From Erythrobacter sp. (lineage in GTDB: Bacteria; Pseudomonadota; Alphaproteobacteria; Sphingomonadales; Sphingomonadaceae): a DNA stretch of 64,000 nt. Position numbers and translations under genes: made by a program. Below, one piece after another: positions 33,321 to 40,942 of this stretch (positions are counted from its first letter, which is position 1; every line of letters starts with the position of its first letter). Under the pieces are notes generated by a model. It saw nothing but the letters and a program-made list of their open reading frames with translations, was not told where the DNA came from and ran no database searches. The stretch lies in assembly GCF_035194505.1 (NCBI RefSeq), contig NZ_CP136573.1, positions 1,240,001-1,304,000 of the forward strand, in the 5' to 3' direction.

Positions 33321-34463
33321 TTAGATCGAGCGCGAGATCACTTCCTTCATGATCTCGTTCGTGCCGCCGAAGATGCGCGTCACGCGCGCATCGCGCCACA
33401 GGCGGGCGATGGCGTATTCGTTCATGTAGCCCGCCCCGCCGTGGAGTTGCAGCGACACGTCGCAGGCTTCCCACTGGAGATCGGTGTGCCACAGCTTGGC
33501 CGCGCTCGCCTCGTCGGTGGTGAGCTCGCCCGCGAGGTGCTTCCTGATCGCCCAGTCGAGATGCGCCCAGCCCACCTGCAGCTTGGCCTTGAGGTCCGCG
33601 AGCGTGAACTTGGTATTCTGGAATTCGAACACGGTCTTGCCGAAAGCCGCGCGCTCCTTGGTGAACTTCACCGCCTCGTCAAACGCGCGCTGCGCCGCCG
33701 CCTGCGCGCCGACCGCGATGCTGAGGCGCTCCTGCGGCAGTTCCTCCATCAGGTGCACGAAGCCCATGCCTTCCGCGCCGAGGATGTTGGTCATCGGCAC
33801 GCGGCAGTCGTTGAAGAACAGCTCCGAGGTGTCGGCGGAATGCTGCCCGATCTTGTCGAGATTGCGTCCGCGCTCGAAGCCGGGGGTATCGGCGTCCACG
33901 AGGACAAGGCTGATGCCCTTGGCCCCGCGCTCGGGATCGGTCTTGGCGACCACGATCACCACGTCGGCGTTCTGGCCGTTGGTGATGTAGGTTTTCGAGC
34001 CGTTGATGACGAGGTGGTTGCCGTCCTTCTTCGCCGTGGTGCGGATGCCCTGAAGGTCGGAGCCGGCGCCGGGTTCGGTCATGGCGATCGCGGTGATGAT
34101 GTCGCCGGTCACCATGCCGGGCATATATTTGGCGCGCTGTTCGGGGGTGCCGAGGCGCTCGAAATAGTTGGCGGTGATATCCGATTGCAGCGTGAAGCCC
34201 GCCGCCGAGCCGAGGTAGGAGAGTTCCTCGGCGACAATGCAGTTGAACCCGAAATCGAGGCCCAAGCCGCCGTTTTCTTCCTTCACGGTGGGGCACAGGA
34301 GCCCCGCCTCGCCCACGGCCTTCCACACATCGCGCGGCACGATGCCGTTGGCTTCATGCTCGTCGAGGTTCGGCGTCAGGTGTTCGGCAAAGACCTTGCG
34401 GACAGTGTCGCGGAAGGCCTCGTGGTCTTCATTATAGGCGGTGCGATAGGAGGTCGCGAGCAT
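33321..34463 (-). CDS. Acyl-CoA dehydrogenase
   Basis: A 380-residue FAD-dependent acyl-CoA dehydrogenase. The first family signature is AIAMTEPGAGSDLQGI, followed by NGSKTYITNG. The helical C-domain has ERLSIAVGAQAAAQRAFDEA and ERAAFGKTVFEFQ. The second signature is LQLHGGAGYMNEYAIARLWR, with the catalytic Glu in FGGTNEIMKEVI. ATG at 34463 gives the family length. It would feed electrons to ETF in beta-oxidation-like degradation. It is the first of the ACAD-SDR-AKR gene run. Confidence 0.93.
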   Translation of the reverse strand: MLATSYRTAYNEDHEAFRDTVRKVFAEHLTPNLDEHEANGIVPRDVWKAVGEAGLLCPTVKEENGGLGLDFGFNCIVAEELSYLGSAAGFTLQSDITANYFERLGTPEQRAKYMPGMVTGDIITAIAMTEPGAGSDLQGIRTTAKKDGNHLVINGSKTYITNGQNADVVIVVAKTDPERGAKGISLVLVDADTPGFERGRNLDKIGQHSADTSELFFNDCRVPMTNILGAEGMGFVHLMEELPQERLSIAVGAQAAAQRAFDEAVKFTKERAAFGKTVFEFQNTKFTLADLKAKLQVGWAHLDWAIRKHLAGELTTDEASAAKLWHTDLQWEACDVSLQLHGGAGYMNEYAIARLWRDARVTRIFGGTNEIMKEVISRSI

Positions 34464-34552
34464 GGGGGGTTCTCTCCGAGGCAAATGGGTTTTGATTTGC
34501 CACGATTGAACAGCGCCGCTCGCCAAGGGTCAAGCGCGAAAGTGGGGAGAGG

Positions 34553-34921
34553 TCAGGAGCGGCTGCACACCACCAGCACGTGCAGCGCCTTGCCGTCCTC
34601 GGTCAGCACCGGAGTGGCCATGCCGTTGGGCAGATCCTTCAGCACCGGCCGCAATTGCGGGGGCAGTTCGGTCGCGTGAACAAAGGTCTTGCGCTCCACC
34701 TTCGCGCCCAGCGCCTTGCCCAGTTTCACCGCCTCCCCGCAGGAATTGATCGCCATGGTGCGGGACTGGAATTCCTCGATCGGAACCGCGCTGGCAGCGA
34801 CCGAGAGTTGCACGAGGTTGTAATCGGGAAGCGAGGAGACGCGCTCCTCCTGCGCAAGCGCGGCTGCGGGGATCAATGCGCCAGCGAAAGCGGCGATAGC
34901 GGGCAGGACATGATCGGGCAC
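34553..34921 (-). CDS. Small exported protein of unknown function
   Basis: A 122-residue protein, best read from a GTG at 34921 that follows GGGAGA. This start gives a signal peptide (LPAIAAFAGALIPAAALAQ). The mature part of about 95 residues has two Cys, in INSCGEAVK and near the C-terminus in VLVVCSRS, which could form a disulfide. The segment VLKDLPNGMATPVLTEDGKA resembles loops of peptidyl-prolyl isomerase-like small domains but is not enough for a call. It lies downstream of the ferredoxin reductase gene on the same strand. Confidence 0.6.
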   Translation of the reverse strand: MPDHVLPAIAAFAGALIPAAALAQEERVSSLPDYNLVQLSVAASAVPIEEFQSRTMAINSCGEAVKLGKALGAKVERKTFVHATELPPQLRPVLKDLPNGMATPVLTEDGKALHVLVVCSRS

Positions 34922-34954
34922 GGCAGTCTCCCTGTTGCCGGGAAAAGACTGCCG
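34921..34954 (-). repeat. Inverted repeat covering the ribosome-binding site of the small exported protein
   Basis: CGGCAGTCT (34921-34929) and AGACTGCCG (34946-34954) form a perfect 9-bp stem with a 16-base loop. The stem contains the GGGAGA-type ribosome-binding site and touches the GTG start. It could end the ferredoxin reductase transcript or restrict translation of the next gene. Confidence 0.5.
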
Positions 34955-35003
34955 CCGCGATACTGAACCACTTGTGAATGCAGCGGAAAGCTCCGCCGCA
35001 GGC

Positions 35004-35819
35004 TTACCCCACAAACGCGCGTTCGATGACGAACTGGCCGGGCTTGTTGTTCGCGCCCTCGGTAAAGCCGCGCTGCTCCAGATCGGCGGCGTGGTCCTTG
35101 ATCATCGCCATCGAGCCGCACAGCATCACGCGGTCTTCATCGGGCACGAAGTGCTGCGGGCCCTTTGACTGTTCGAACAGGCGGCCATCGTCGATCAGCT
35201 GCTGGATGCGGCCTTGCGTGCGGAAGGGCTCGCGGGTGACGGTCGGCACGTAGATCATCCGCGCGCGGTCTTCATCCTCGAGCAGCGGGTCGCCTTCGAG
35301 CTTGCTTTCAAGCAGCTCGCGATAGGCTAGTTCCGCGACGTTGCGCACGGAATGGACGACGATCACTTCCTCGAACATCCCGTAGACCTCGGGATCGCGC
35401 ACGAGGCTCATGAAGGGCGCAAGGCCGGTGCCGGTCGAGAGCATGAACAGCCGCTTGCCCGGCAGCAGCGCGTCGGTGACGAGCGTGCCGGTCGGCTTCT
35501 TGCCGAGATAGATCGGATCGCCGACCTGAATGTGCTGGAGCCGCGAGGTGAGCGGGCCGTCCTGCACCTTGATCGAGAGGAACTCCAGCTCCTCCTCATA
35601 GCTCGGCGAAGCGACCGAATAGGCGCGCAGCAGCGGCTTGCCGTTGTCGCCCGGCAGGCCGATCATCACGAACTCGCCCGAGCGGAAGCGGAAGCTCGCC
35701 GGGCGCGTCATCTTGAGCGTGAACAGCCCCTCGCACCAGTGGTGCACATAGGTGATCGTCTCGACAGAGAGCGCCGCGCTTTCAGTGAACTGGTCGCGGG
35801 TCGGGGCGGTGTTGGTCAA
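35004..35819 (-). CDS. fpr: Ferredoxin-NADP+ reductase
   Basis: A 271-residue FAD enzyme of the bacterial Fpr type that exchanges electrons between NADPH and ferredoxin/flavodoxin. The FAD site is RAYSVASPSYEEELEF, preceded by FRSGEFVMIGLPG. The NADP site is LFMLSTGTGLAPFMSLVRDP, and the C-terminal EDRVMLCGSMAMI and terminal FVIERAFVG are characteristic of the subfamily. There is no signal peptide. It may supply reductant to chlorophyllide reductase-type enzymes of the nearby cluster, or serve oxidative-stress defence; the sequence cannot tell. Confidence 0.93.
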   Translation of the reverse strand: MTNTAPTRDQFTESAALSVETITYVHHWCEGLFTLKMTRPASFRFRSGEFVMIGLPGDNGKPLLRAYSVASPSYEEELEFLSIKVQDGPLTSRLQHIQVGDPIYLGKKPTGTLVTDALLPGKRLFMLSTGTGLAPFMSLVRDPEVYGMFEEVIVVHSVRNVAELAYRELLESKLEGDPLLEDEDRARMIYVPTVTREPFRTQGRIQQLIDDGRLFEQSKGPQHFVPDEDRVMLCGSMAMIKDHAADLEQRGFTEGANNKPGQFVIERAFVG

Positions 35820-35951
35820 GAGAGGCCTCGGATACAGGTGTGCGCCGGCCAGAAGCGGCCCGCAGGATCGGGGCGCAAATGGACGAACACCGCGCCCCCT
35901 TCAAGACAGTTTAGTGATAAGGCCTGAAAGCGCGCCTTGATGGAGCGCAAA

Positions 35952-36995
35952 TCAGTTCCAGCCCGCGCGGTTGAAAATCGTCACGGCTTGCGGCTGGCCC
36001 TTGCCGATTTCGGCGGCGCTGAGGGTGTCGGCCTTGAAGCTGCCGAGCGCCTCGACCGCCGAGGTCGCAGCGACGCCCTTGGCGGTGGGATATTCGTTGT
36101 TGCCGCCTGCAAGCAGCTGCTGGGCCGTGTCGGAGGCGAGGTATTCGAGGAACTTCACCGCATTGGCGCGGTTGGGCGAGGACTTCACCACGCCCGCCCC
36201 GCTCATGTTGACATGGGCGCCGGTGGTCGCCTGATTGGGGAAGATGATCCCGACGCCGTCCAGCACCTTGCGCTTCTCTCCGCTGGCGAAACGGGCGAGG
36301 TAATAGGTGTTGACCAGCGAGATGTCGCATTCGCCGGCGGCTACGGCCTCGATGTTCGACATGTCATTGCCCTGCGGCGGGCGCGCGAAATTGGCGACCA
36401 AGCCCTTGGCCCAGCTTTCGGCCTTGGCCGCGCCGTCATGGGCGATGATGCTGGAGAGCAGCGCGATATTGTAGACGCTGGAGGAGGAGCGCATGCAGAT
36501 GCGGCCCTTGAATTCCGGCTTGGCGAGGTCTTCGTAAGTGGCAAGGCCCGCAGGCTGTCCCTTGGCCTTGTTGTAGATGATGATCCGCGCCCGCGTGGTG
36601 AGCGCGAACCAGCGGTTCTTGGGATCGCGCAGGTGGGCGGGGATGCGCTCTTGCAGCACAGGCGAATCCACCTCGGCAAGGATCCCGGCCTCCTCGGCCC
36701 GCGCGAGGCGTCCGGCATCGACCGTCACAAAGACATCGGCGGGGCTGAATTCGCCCTCGGCCGCGATGCGTTCGATCAGGGCGTCGGCATCGGCCTCGAT
36801 GCGGTTGACCTTGATCCCCGTGGTCTTGGTGAAGTCCTCGTAGAGCGCCAGATCGGTGTCGTAGTGACGCGCGGTATAGACATTGACCTCGCCCGCATCG
36901 GTCGGCGCTGCGCCGTCACCCTCCGCCCCTTCTGAGCAGGCGGCAAGCCCGCCAAGGCTGGCACAGGCGGCAAGGGCGAGGAGCAGTTTCTTCAT
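35952..36995 (-). CDS. fbpA: Iron(III) ABC transporter substrate-binding lipoprotein
   Basis: A 347-residue periplasmic binding protein of the FbpA/FutA type. A lipobox (ASLGGLAAC, Cys near residue 20) anchors it. Mature features are EVNVYTARHYDTD, IKVNRIEADADALIERIAAEGE, SPADVFVTVDAGRL, and the paired tyrosines in NTYYLARFASGEKR that coordinate Fe(III) in this family. The start MKKLLLAL at 36995 fits the lipoprotein signal. It is 65 bases downstream of the ATPase gene, behind its own possible iron-responsive site. Confidence 0.9.
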   Translation of the reverse strand: MKKLLLALAACASLGGLAACSEGAEGDGAAPTDAGEVNVYTARHYDTDLALYEDFTKTTGIKVNRIEADADALIERIAAEGEFSPADVFVTVDAGRLARAEEAGILAEVDSPVLQERIPAHLRDPKNRWFALTTRARIIIYNKAKGQPAGLATYEDLAKPEFKGRICMRSSSSVYNIALLSSIIAHDGAAKAESWAKGLVANFARPPQGNDMSNIEAVAAGECDISLVNTYYLARFASGEKRKVLDGVGIIFPNQATTGAHVNMSGAGVVKSSPNRANAVKFLEYLASDTAQQLLAGGNNEYPTAKGVAATSAVEALGSFKADTLSAAEIGKGQPQAVTIFNRAGWN

Positions 36996-37020
36996 GACTT
37001 TCGCGAATCCTGATAGCAAG

Positions 37021-37038
37021 TTGCGAATGACTTGCAAT
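37021..37038 (-). promoter_or_regulatory. Possible Fur-type box before the iron-binding protein gene
   Basis: The imperfect palindrome TTGCGAATGACTTGCAAT lies 26 bases upstream of the fbpA ATG. Alphaproteobacterial Fur/Mur boxes have a TGC-A/T-rich-GCA layout, and the sequence fits that form with mismatches. A related GCAAG is repeated on both sides. This is a weak assignment from pattern and context only. Confidence 0.35.
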
Positions 37039-37060
37039 ATTATCTGGCGATGCGCAAGTG

Positions 37061-38080
37061 CTAGCCTTGGGCAAACACCTTGAGGCTGCCCTTCCTCGGG
37101 GCGATGCGGTAGCGGCTGGCGGGGTTGACCGGCGCGGCGCTCTCGGCGGTGATCTCGCTGCCGTCCGCCGCCACCAGCACCACCCGCACGGCGGGGCCAA
37201 TCGCGTGGCAATCGCGCACCCGCAGCCCTTGCGGGTCCTCGGCGAGATCGAGCGCATCGGCATGAACCAGCAGATCATAGGCGGCGGCTTCCGGCACAGC
37301 CGCAGCGGCACAATCGGCGCTCCACAGCCCGAAAGCCGTCATAAAGCCGCCCTCGCCGCGCGTGCCAGAGATGACCTGCGCCCCTCCGAACATCGCGCCC
37401 ACCGCCGCGCTGGCAGGGGCATCGTGAAGCTCGCTGGGGGTTGCAAACTGGACGATCCGTCCCGCCTCCATCACCGCGATCCGGTCGGCAATATCGAGGG
37501 CCTCGGCCGGATCATGGGTGACGAGCACCGTGGTCGCGCCGCGTTCGCGCAGGATGATGCGGCAATCACGGCGCAGCTTGCGGCGCAGCACGATGTCGAC
37601 GCTGGCGAAGGGCTCGTCCATCAGGAGCACCTGCGGCCCCGGCGCCATCGCCCGGGCGAGCGCGGCGCGCTGTTGCTGCCCGCCCGAAAGCTGGTGCGGA
37701 TAGCGCGCGCCCAGCCCCGCAAGGCCGACCTGCGCCAGCCAGCCCTCGGCCTCGCCAGCGCGGGCCTTGGGCAGGCCGAAGGCGATATTCTGTGCAATCG
37801 TCATATGCGGAAACAGCGCGCCGTCCTGAAACACCAGCCCCACGGGGCGCGCTTCGGGCGGAGGGCTGTGACGGGCATCGGCCAGCACTGTGCCGTTCAG
37901 CAATATCTCGCCCTGCTGCACCGTGAGCAGCCCCGCCGCGAGGCCAAGCAGAGTTGACTTCCCGCAACCCGACGCGCCAAGCAGGCAGGTGATCTCTCCT
38001 GCCGGCGCGTGGAAGCTGATGTCCTCCAGCGCCCGGACCTGACCATAGCCGTGGGCAATATGACGAAATTCGAGGCTCAA
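37061..38080 (-). CDS. fbpC: Iron(III) ABC transporter ATP-binding protein
   Basis: A 339-residue ABC ATPase. Walker A is LLGASGCGKSTLLGLAAGL (residues ~34-52), the signature is LSGGQQQRAALARAMA, Walker B is VLLMDEPFASVD, and the H-loop is VLVTHDPAEAL. A C-terminal ~110-residue regulatory domain of the FbpC/TOBE type follows. It is transcribed away from the permease gene, with only 35 bases between the two starts, and towards the binding-protein gene. Confidence 0.92.
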   Translation of the reverse strand: MSLEFRHIAHGYGQVRALEDISFHAPAGEITCLLGASGCGKSTLLGLAAGLLTVQQGEILLNGTVLADARHSPPPEARPVGLVFQDGALFPHMTIAQNIAFGLPKARAGEAEGWLAQVGLAGLGARYPHQLSGGQQQRAALARAMAPGPQVLLMDEPFASVDIVLRRKLRRDCRIILRERGATTVLVTHDPAEALDIADRIAVMEAGRIVQFATPSELHDAPASAAVGAMFGGAQVISGTRGEGGFMTAFGLWSADCAAAAVPEAAAYDLLVHADALDLAEDPQGLRVRDCHAIGPAVRVVLVAADGSEITAESAAPVNPASRYRIAPRKGSLKVFAQG

Positions 38081-38115
38081 TCCTGGTTCCTGCCCTTCGC
38101 ATCCGGCGTGCGCCG

Positions 38116-39792
38116 GTGAGCCGCCTTAGGCAATTTGCAGGCAGCTCGGCAAGCGGCGGCGCAGGGGCGCTGAGCCGCTGGAGCCTTGGCGCGCTGGCAA
38201 TTGCCGCGCTGGCGGGCCTGCCGATCGCCGCGATCGGCTGGTCGGCGCTGGGCGGAGGCGGGGGTTCGGGCGCGGCGCTCGGCGATCTCGCCCGCACCGT
38301 GCTGCCCGCCTATATCGCCAACACCGCGCTCCTCATGGTGCTCGCAGGCGCAGTCGCGGGCGTGATCGGCACGGGCTGTGCATGGCTGATCGCGGCGACC
38401 CGCTTTCCCGGGCGCAATATCCTGAGCTGGGCGCTGGTGCTGCCGCTGGCGCTGCCCGCCTACATCGCCGCCTATGTCTATGCCGACATGCTCGACTATG
38501 CCGGGCCGGTGCAAAGCGCGCTGCGGGACGCGACCGGCTGGGGCGTCCATGACTATGCCCTGCCCGATATCCGCTCGCTGGGCGGCGGGGCGCTGGTGTT
38601 CGGGCTGGTGCTCTATCCTTACGTCTACCTCATGGCGCGCACCGCCTTTGCGACCCAGAGCCTTGCCCAGTTCCGCGCCGCGCGCAGCCTTGGCGCGAGG
38701 CCTTGGCGCGCCTTTCGCGAGGTGGCCCTGCCCGCCGCGCGCCCGGCCATCGCGGGGGGCCTTGCGCTGGTGCTGATGGAGGTGCTCGCGGACTTCGGTG
38801 TGGCCGAGTATTTCGCCATCCCCACCTTCTCGACCGGCATCTTCCGCAGCTGGCTGGCGATGGGGGACAAGCCTGCCGCGCTCAAGCTTGCCGGCGTCAT
38901 GCTGCTCTTCGTCATCGCGCTGGTGGCGCTCGAGGCGGCCACCCGGCGCGGGCGCACCGACAGCCGCGACGGCCTCGCCCAAAGCCGTGAGGCGGAGCCG
39001 CTGGTGGCACTCTCGCCGCTGGGCAAGGCGCTCGCCCTTGTCGCCTGCCTTGTGCCGGTGGCGCTCGGCTTCCTGCTGCCCGCCTTCTACCTGATGACGC
39101 TGGCCGCCAGTCCCGAAGCGCAAGGCGCGGCGGGCGATCTGGCGACCTATGCGGGCGGCAGTCTGCGGCTGGGGCTGATGACGGCGAGCCTGTGCCTTGT
39201 CGCCGCGCTCCTCCTCGCCTTTGCCCGCGCAAGATCCGGTGCGGGGCTGACGGCCGGCGCGATCCGGCTGGCGACCCTGGGCTATGCGCTGCCCGGCGCG
39301 CTTCTGGCGGTGGGCCTCTTGGCACCGCTCGGCGCTTTCGACGTCACCCTCACCCGCTTTGCCCGCGATCAGCTGGGCTGGAGCGGCGGGCTGCTGCTCA
39401 CCGGCACCTCGGCGATCCTCGTCTATGCGCTCGGCGTGCGCTTCCTGACGGTCGCCTACAACTCCGTCACCGGAGGGCTTTCGCGCATTCCGCCGGGGCT
39501 CGATTCGGCGGCGCGCAGCCTTGGCGCGGGGCCGGGCCGTGTGCTGGCAAAGATCTATGCCCCGCTGCTCGCCCCCAGCCTTGCAGGGGCCGCCGCGCTG
39601 GTGTTCATCGACACCCTGCGCGAACTGCCCGCGACCCTGATCCTGCGCCCCTTCAACCTCGAAACCCTTGCCACCCGCACCTATCGCCTCGCCAGCGACG
39701 AGCGACTGATCGAAGCATCGATCCCGGCGCTGATCCTGCTCGCGGCGGGGCTGCTCCCGGTGCTGGTGTTGAATAGGCTGGGGAAGAGATAG
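38116..39792 (+). CDS. fbpB: Iron(III) ABC transporter permease (two fused halves)
   Basis: A 558-residue integral membrane protein with about 12 hydrophobic helices in two homologous halves, as in FbpB. EAA-type coupling loops occur in each half (ARSLGARPWRAFREVALPAARPAI and AARSLGAGPGRVLAKIYAPLLAPS regions). The start is a GTG at 38116; no ATG is available near it. It is divergent from the ATPase gene. A sphingomonad-type inverted repeat follows the stop and separates it from the photosynthesis genes. Confidence 0.9.
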   Translation: MSRLRQFAGSSASGGAGALSRWSLGALAIAALAGLPIAAIGWSALGGGGGSGAALGDLARTVLPAYIANTALLMVLAGAVAGVIGTGCAWLIAATRFPGRNILSWALVLPLALPAYIAAYVYADMLDYAGPVQSALRDATGWGVHDYALPDIRSLGGGALVFGLVLYPYVYLMARTAFATQSLAQFRAARSLGARPWRAFREVALPAARPAIAGGLALVLMEVLADFGVAEYFAIPTFSTGIFRSWLAMGDKPAALKLAGVMLLFVIALVALEAATRRGRTDSRDGLAQSREAEPLVALSPLGKALALVACLVPVALGFLLPAFYLMTLAASPEAQGAAGDLATYAGGSLRLGLMTASLCLVAALLLAFARARSGAGLTAGAIRLATLGYALPGALLAVGLLAPLGAFDVTLTRFARDQLGWSGGLLLTGTSAILVYALGVRFLTVAYNSVTGGLSRIPPGLDSAARSLGAGPGRVLAKIYAPLLAPSLAGAAALVFIDTLRELPATLILRPFNLETLATRTYRLASDERLIEASIPALILLAAGLLPVLVLNRLGKR

Positions 39793-39799
39793 CTACCCT

Positions 39800-39864
39800 C
39801 CGTTCGTGTCGAGCGCAGTCGAGACACCTGCGCGACGCCTCTCGACTGCGCTCGAGGCGAACGG
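39800..39864. repeat. Long intergenic inverted repeat of the TTCGTGTCGAGC type
   Basis: The left arm reads CCGTTCG then TGTCGAGCGCAGTCGAGA; the right arm reads TCTCGACTGCGCTCGA then CGAACGG. Together they form a hairpin of about 22 bp with a small mismatch and a 14-base loop. It lies just after the fbpB stop. Elements with this core are common between genes in Sphingomonadales (established pattern, recalled not searched), where they probably act as transcription ends or repetitive extragenic palindromes. It marks the left border of the photosynthesis cluster. Confidence 0.75.
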
Positions 39865-39900
39865 AATTCGGGAATACTGTCTAGCCAGCCTGTCACTTTC

Positions 39901-39932
39901 CCTTGTCCAAACCTTCTCAAAGGTTCACAAGG
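39901..39932 (+). repeat. Inverted repeat over the bchI ribosome-binding site
   Basis: Arms CCTTGT and ACAAGG (outer) and AACCTT and AAGGTT (inner, loop CTCA) form a stem directly upstream of bchI. The right arm contains the AAGG that serves as the ribosome-binding site. No clear PpsR box was found in front of bchI, so this structure may be the local control element. Confidence 0.45.
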
Positions 39933-39940
39933 CTAGCCAC

Positions 39941-40942
39941 ATGGCACGCTTCCCTTTCTCCGCAATCGTCGGTCAGGACGAGATGAAACAGGCGCTGCTG
40001 ATCGCCGCCGTCGACCCCTCTATCGGCGGGGTGATGGTGTTCGGCGATCGCGGCACAGGCAAAAGCACCGCCGCGCGCGCGCTCGCCAGCCTGCTCCCGC
40101 CGATCATGGCCGCAGACGGCTGCCCCTATGGCGCCTCGAAGGAGGATCAGGCTCGCTATCCCGGTGTGGTCGGCACCGGCAAGCTGGTGAAGCGGCCTGT
40201 GCCCTTCATCGACATGCCCTTGGGCGCGACCGAGGACCGGGTGATCGGCAGCCTCGACCTGGAACGCGCGCTGCGCTCGGGCGAGAAGGCGTTTGAACCC
40301 GGCCTGCTCGCAAAGGCCCATCGCGGCTTCCTCTATATCGACGAGATCAACCTGCTCGAGGATCACCTCGTCGATCTGCTGCTCGATGTGGCCGCCTCGG
40401 GCGAGAATGTGGTCGAGCGCGAGGGGCTTTCGGTGCGCCACCCGGCCAAATTCGTGCTGATCGGCAGCGGCAATCCCGAAGAGGGCGAATTGCGCCCGCA
40501 ATTGCTCGATCGCTTTGGCCTTTCGGTCGAAGTGCGCAGCCCCAAGGATATCGAAGTCCGCATCGAAATCATGCGCCTGGTCGCAGCGAACGAGGCTGAC
40601 CCGGAAGCTTTCGCCGCCCGCTTTGCCGAGGCCGACGCAGCGATCCTCAAGCAAGTGGCCAAGGGCAAGGCCCGGCTTGCCAAGCTGGAGGCGGGCGAGG
40701 AGGTGCTGCGCGATGCCGCCAATCTGTGCCTTACGGTGGGCGCGGACGGCCTGCGCGGCGAGCTCACTTTGATGCGCGCTGCCCGCGCTCTGGCGGCGCT
40801 GGAGGGGGCCAAGAAAGTGTCCCGCAAGCATCTGGTGGCCATCGCGCCCTCGGCCCTGCGCCACCGGCTGCGGCGCGATGTGCTCGATGAAACCGGCTCC
40901 ACCGCGCGCATCACCCGGGCGATTGCCGAGCTGTTCGGATGA
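39941..40942 (+). CDS. bchI: Magnesium chelatase subunit I
   Basis: A 333-residue AAA+ ATPase subunit of Mg-chelatase, which inserts Mg2+ into protoporphyrin IX. The N-terminus PFSAIVGQDEMKQALLIAAV is typical. Walker A is FGDRGTGKSTAARAL around residue 35, Walker B is GFLYIDEINLL, sensor 1 is VLIGSGNPEEGELRPQLLDR, and DGLRGELTLMRAARA is in the C-terminal helical domain. ATG at 39941 gives this family start; the reading frame continues upstream but only into the intergenic repeat. It is the first gene of bchI-bchD-bchO, with an ATGA overlap to bchD. Confidence 0.96.
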   Translation: MARFPFSAIVGQDEMKQALLIAAVDPSIGGVMVFGDRGTGKSTAARALASLLPPIMAADGCPYGASKEDQARYPGVVGTGKLVKRPVPFIDMPLGATEDRVIGSLDLERALRSGEKAFEPGLLAKAHRGFLYIDEINLLEDHLVDLLLDVAASGENVVEREGLSVRHPAKFVLIGSGNPEEGELRPQLLDRFGLSVEVRSPKDIEVRIEIMRLVAANEADPEAFAARFAEADAAILKQVAKGKARLAKLEAGEEVLRDAANLCLTVGADGLRGELTLMRAARALAALEGAKKVSRKHLVAIAPSALRHRLRRDVLDETGSTARITRAIAELFG

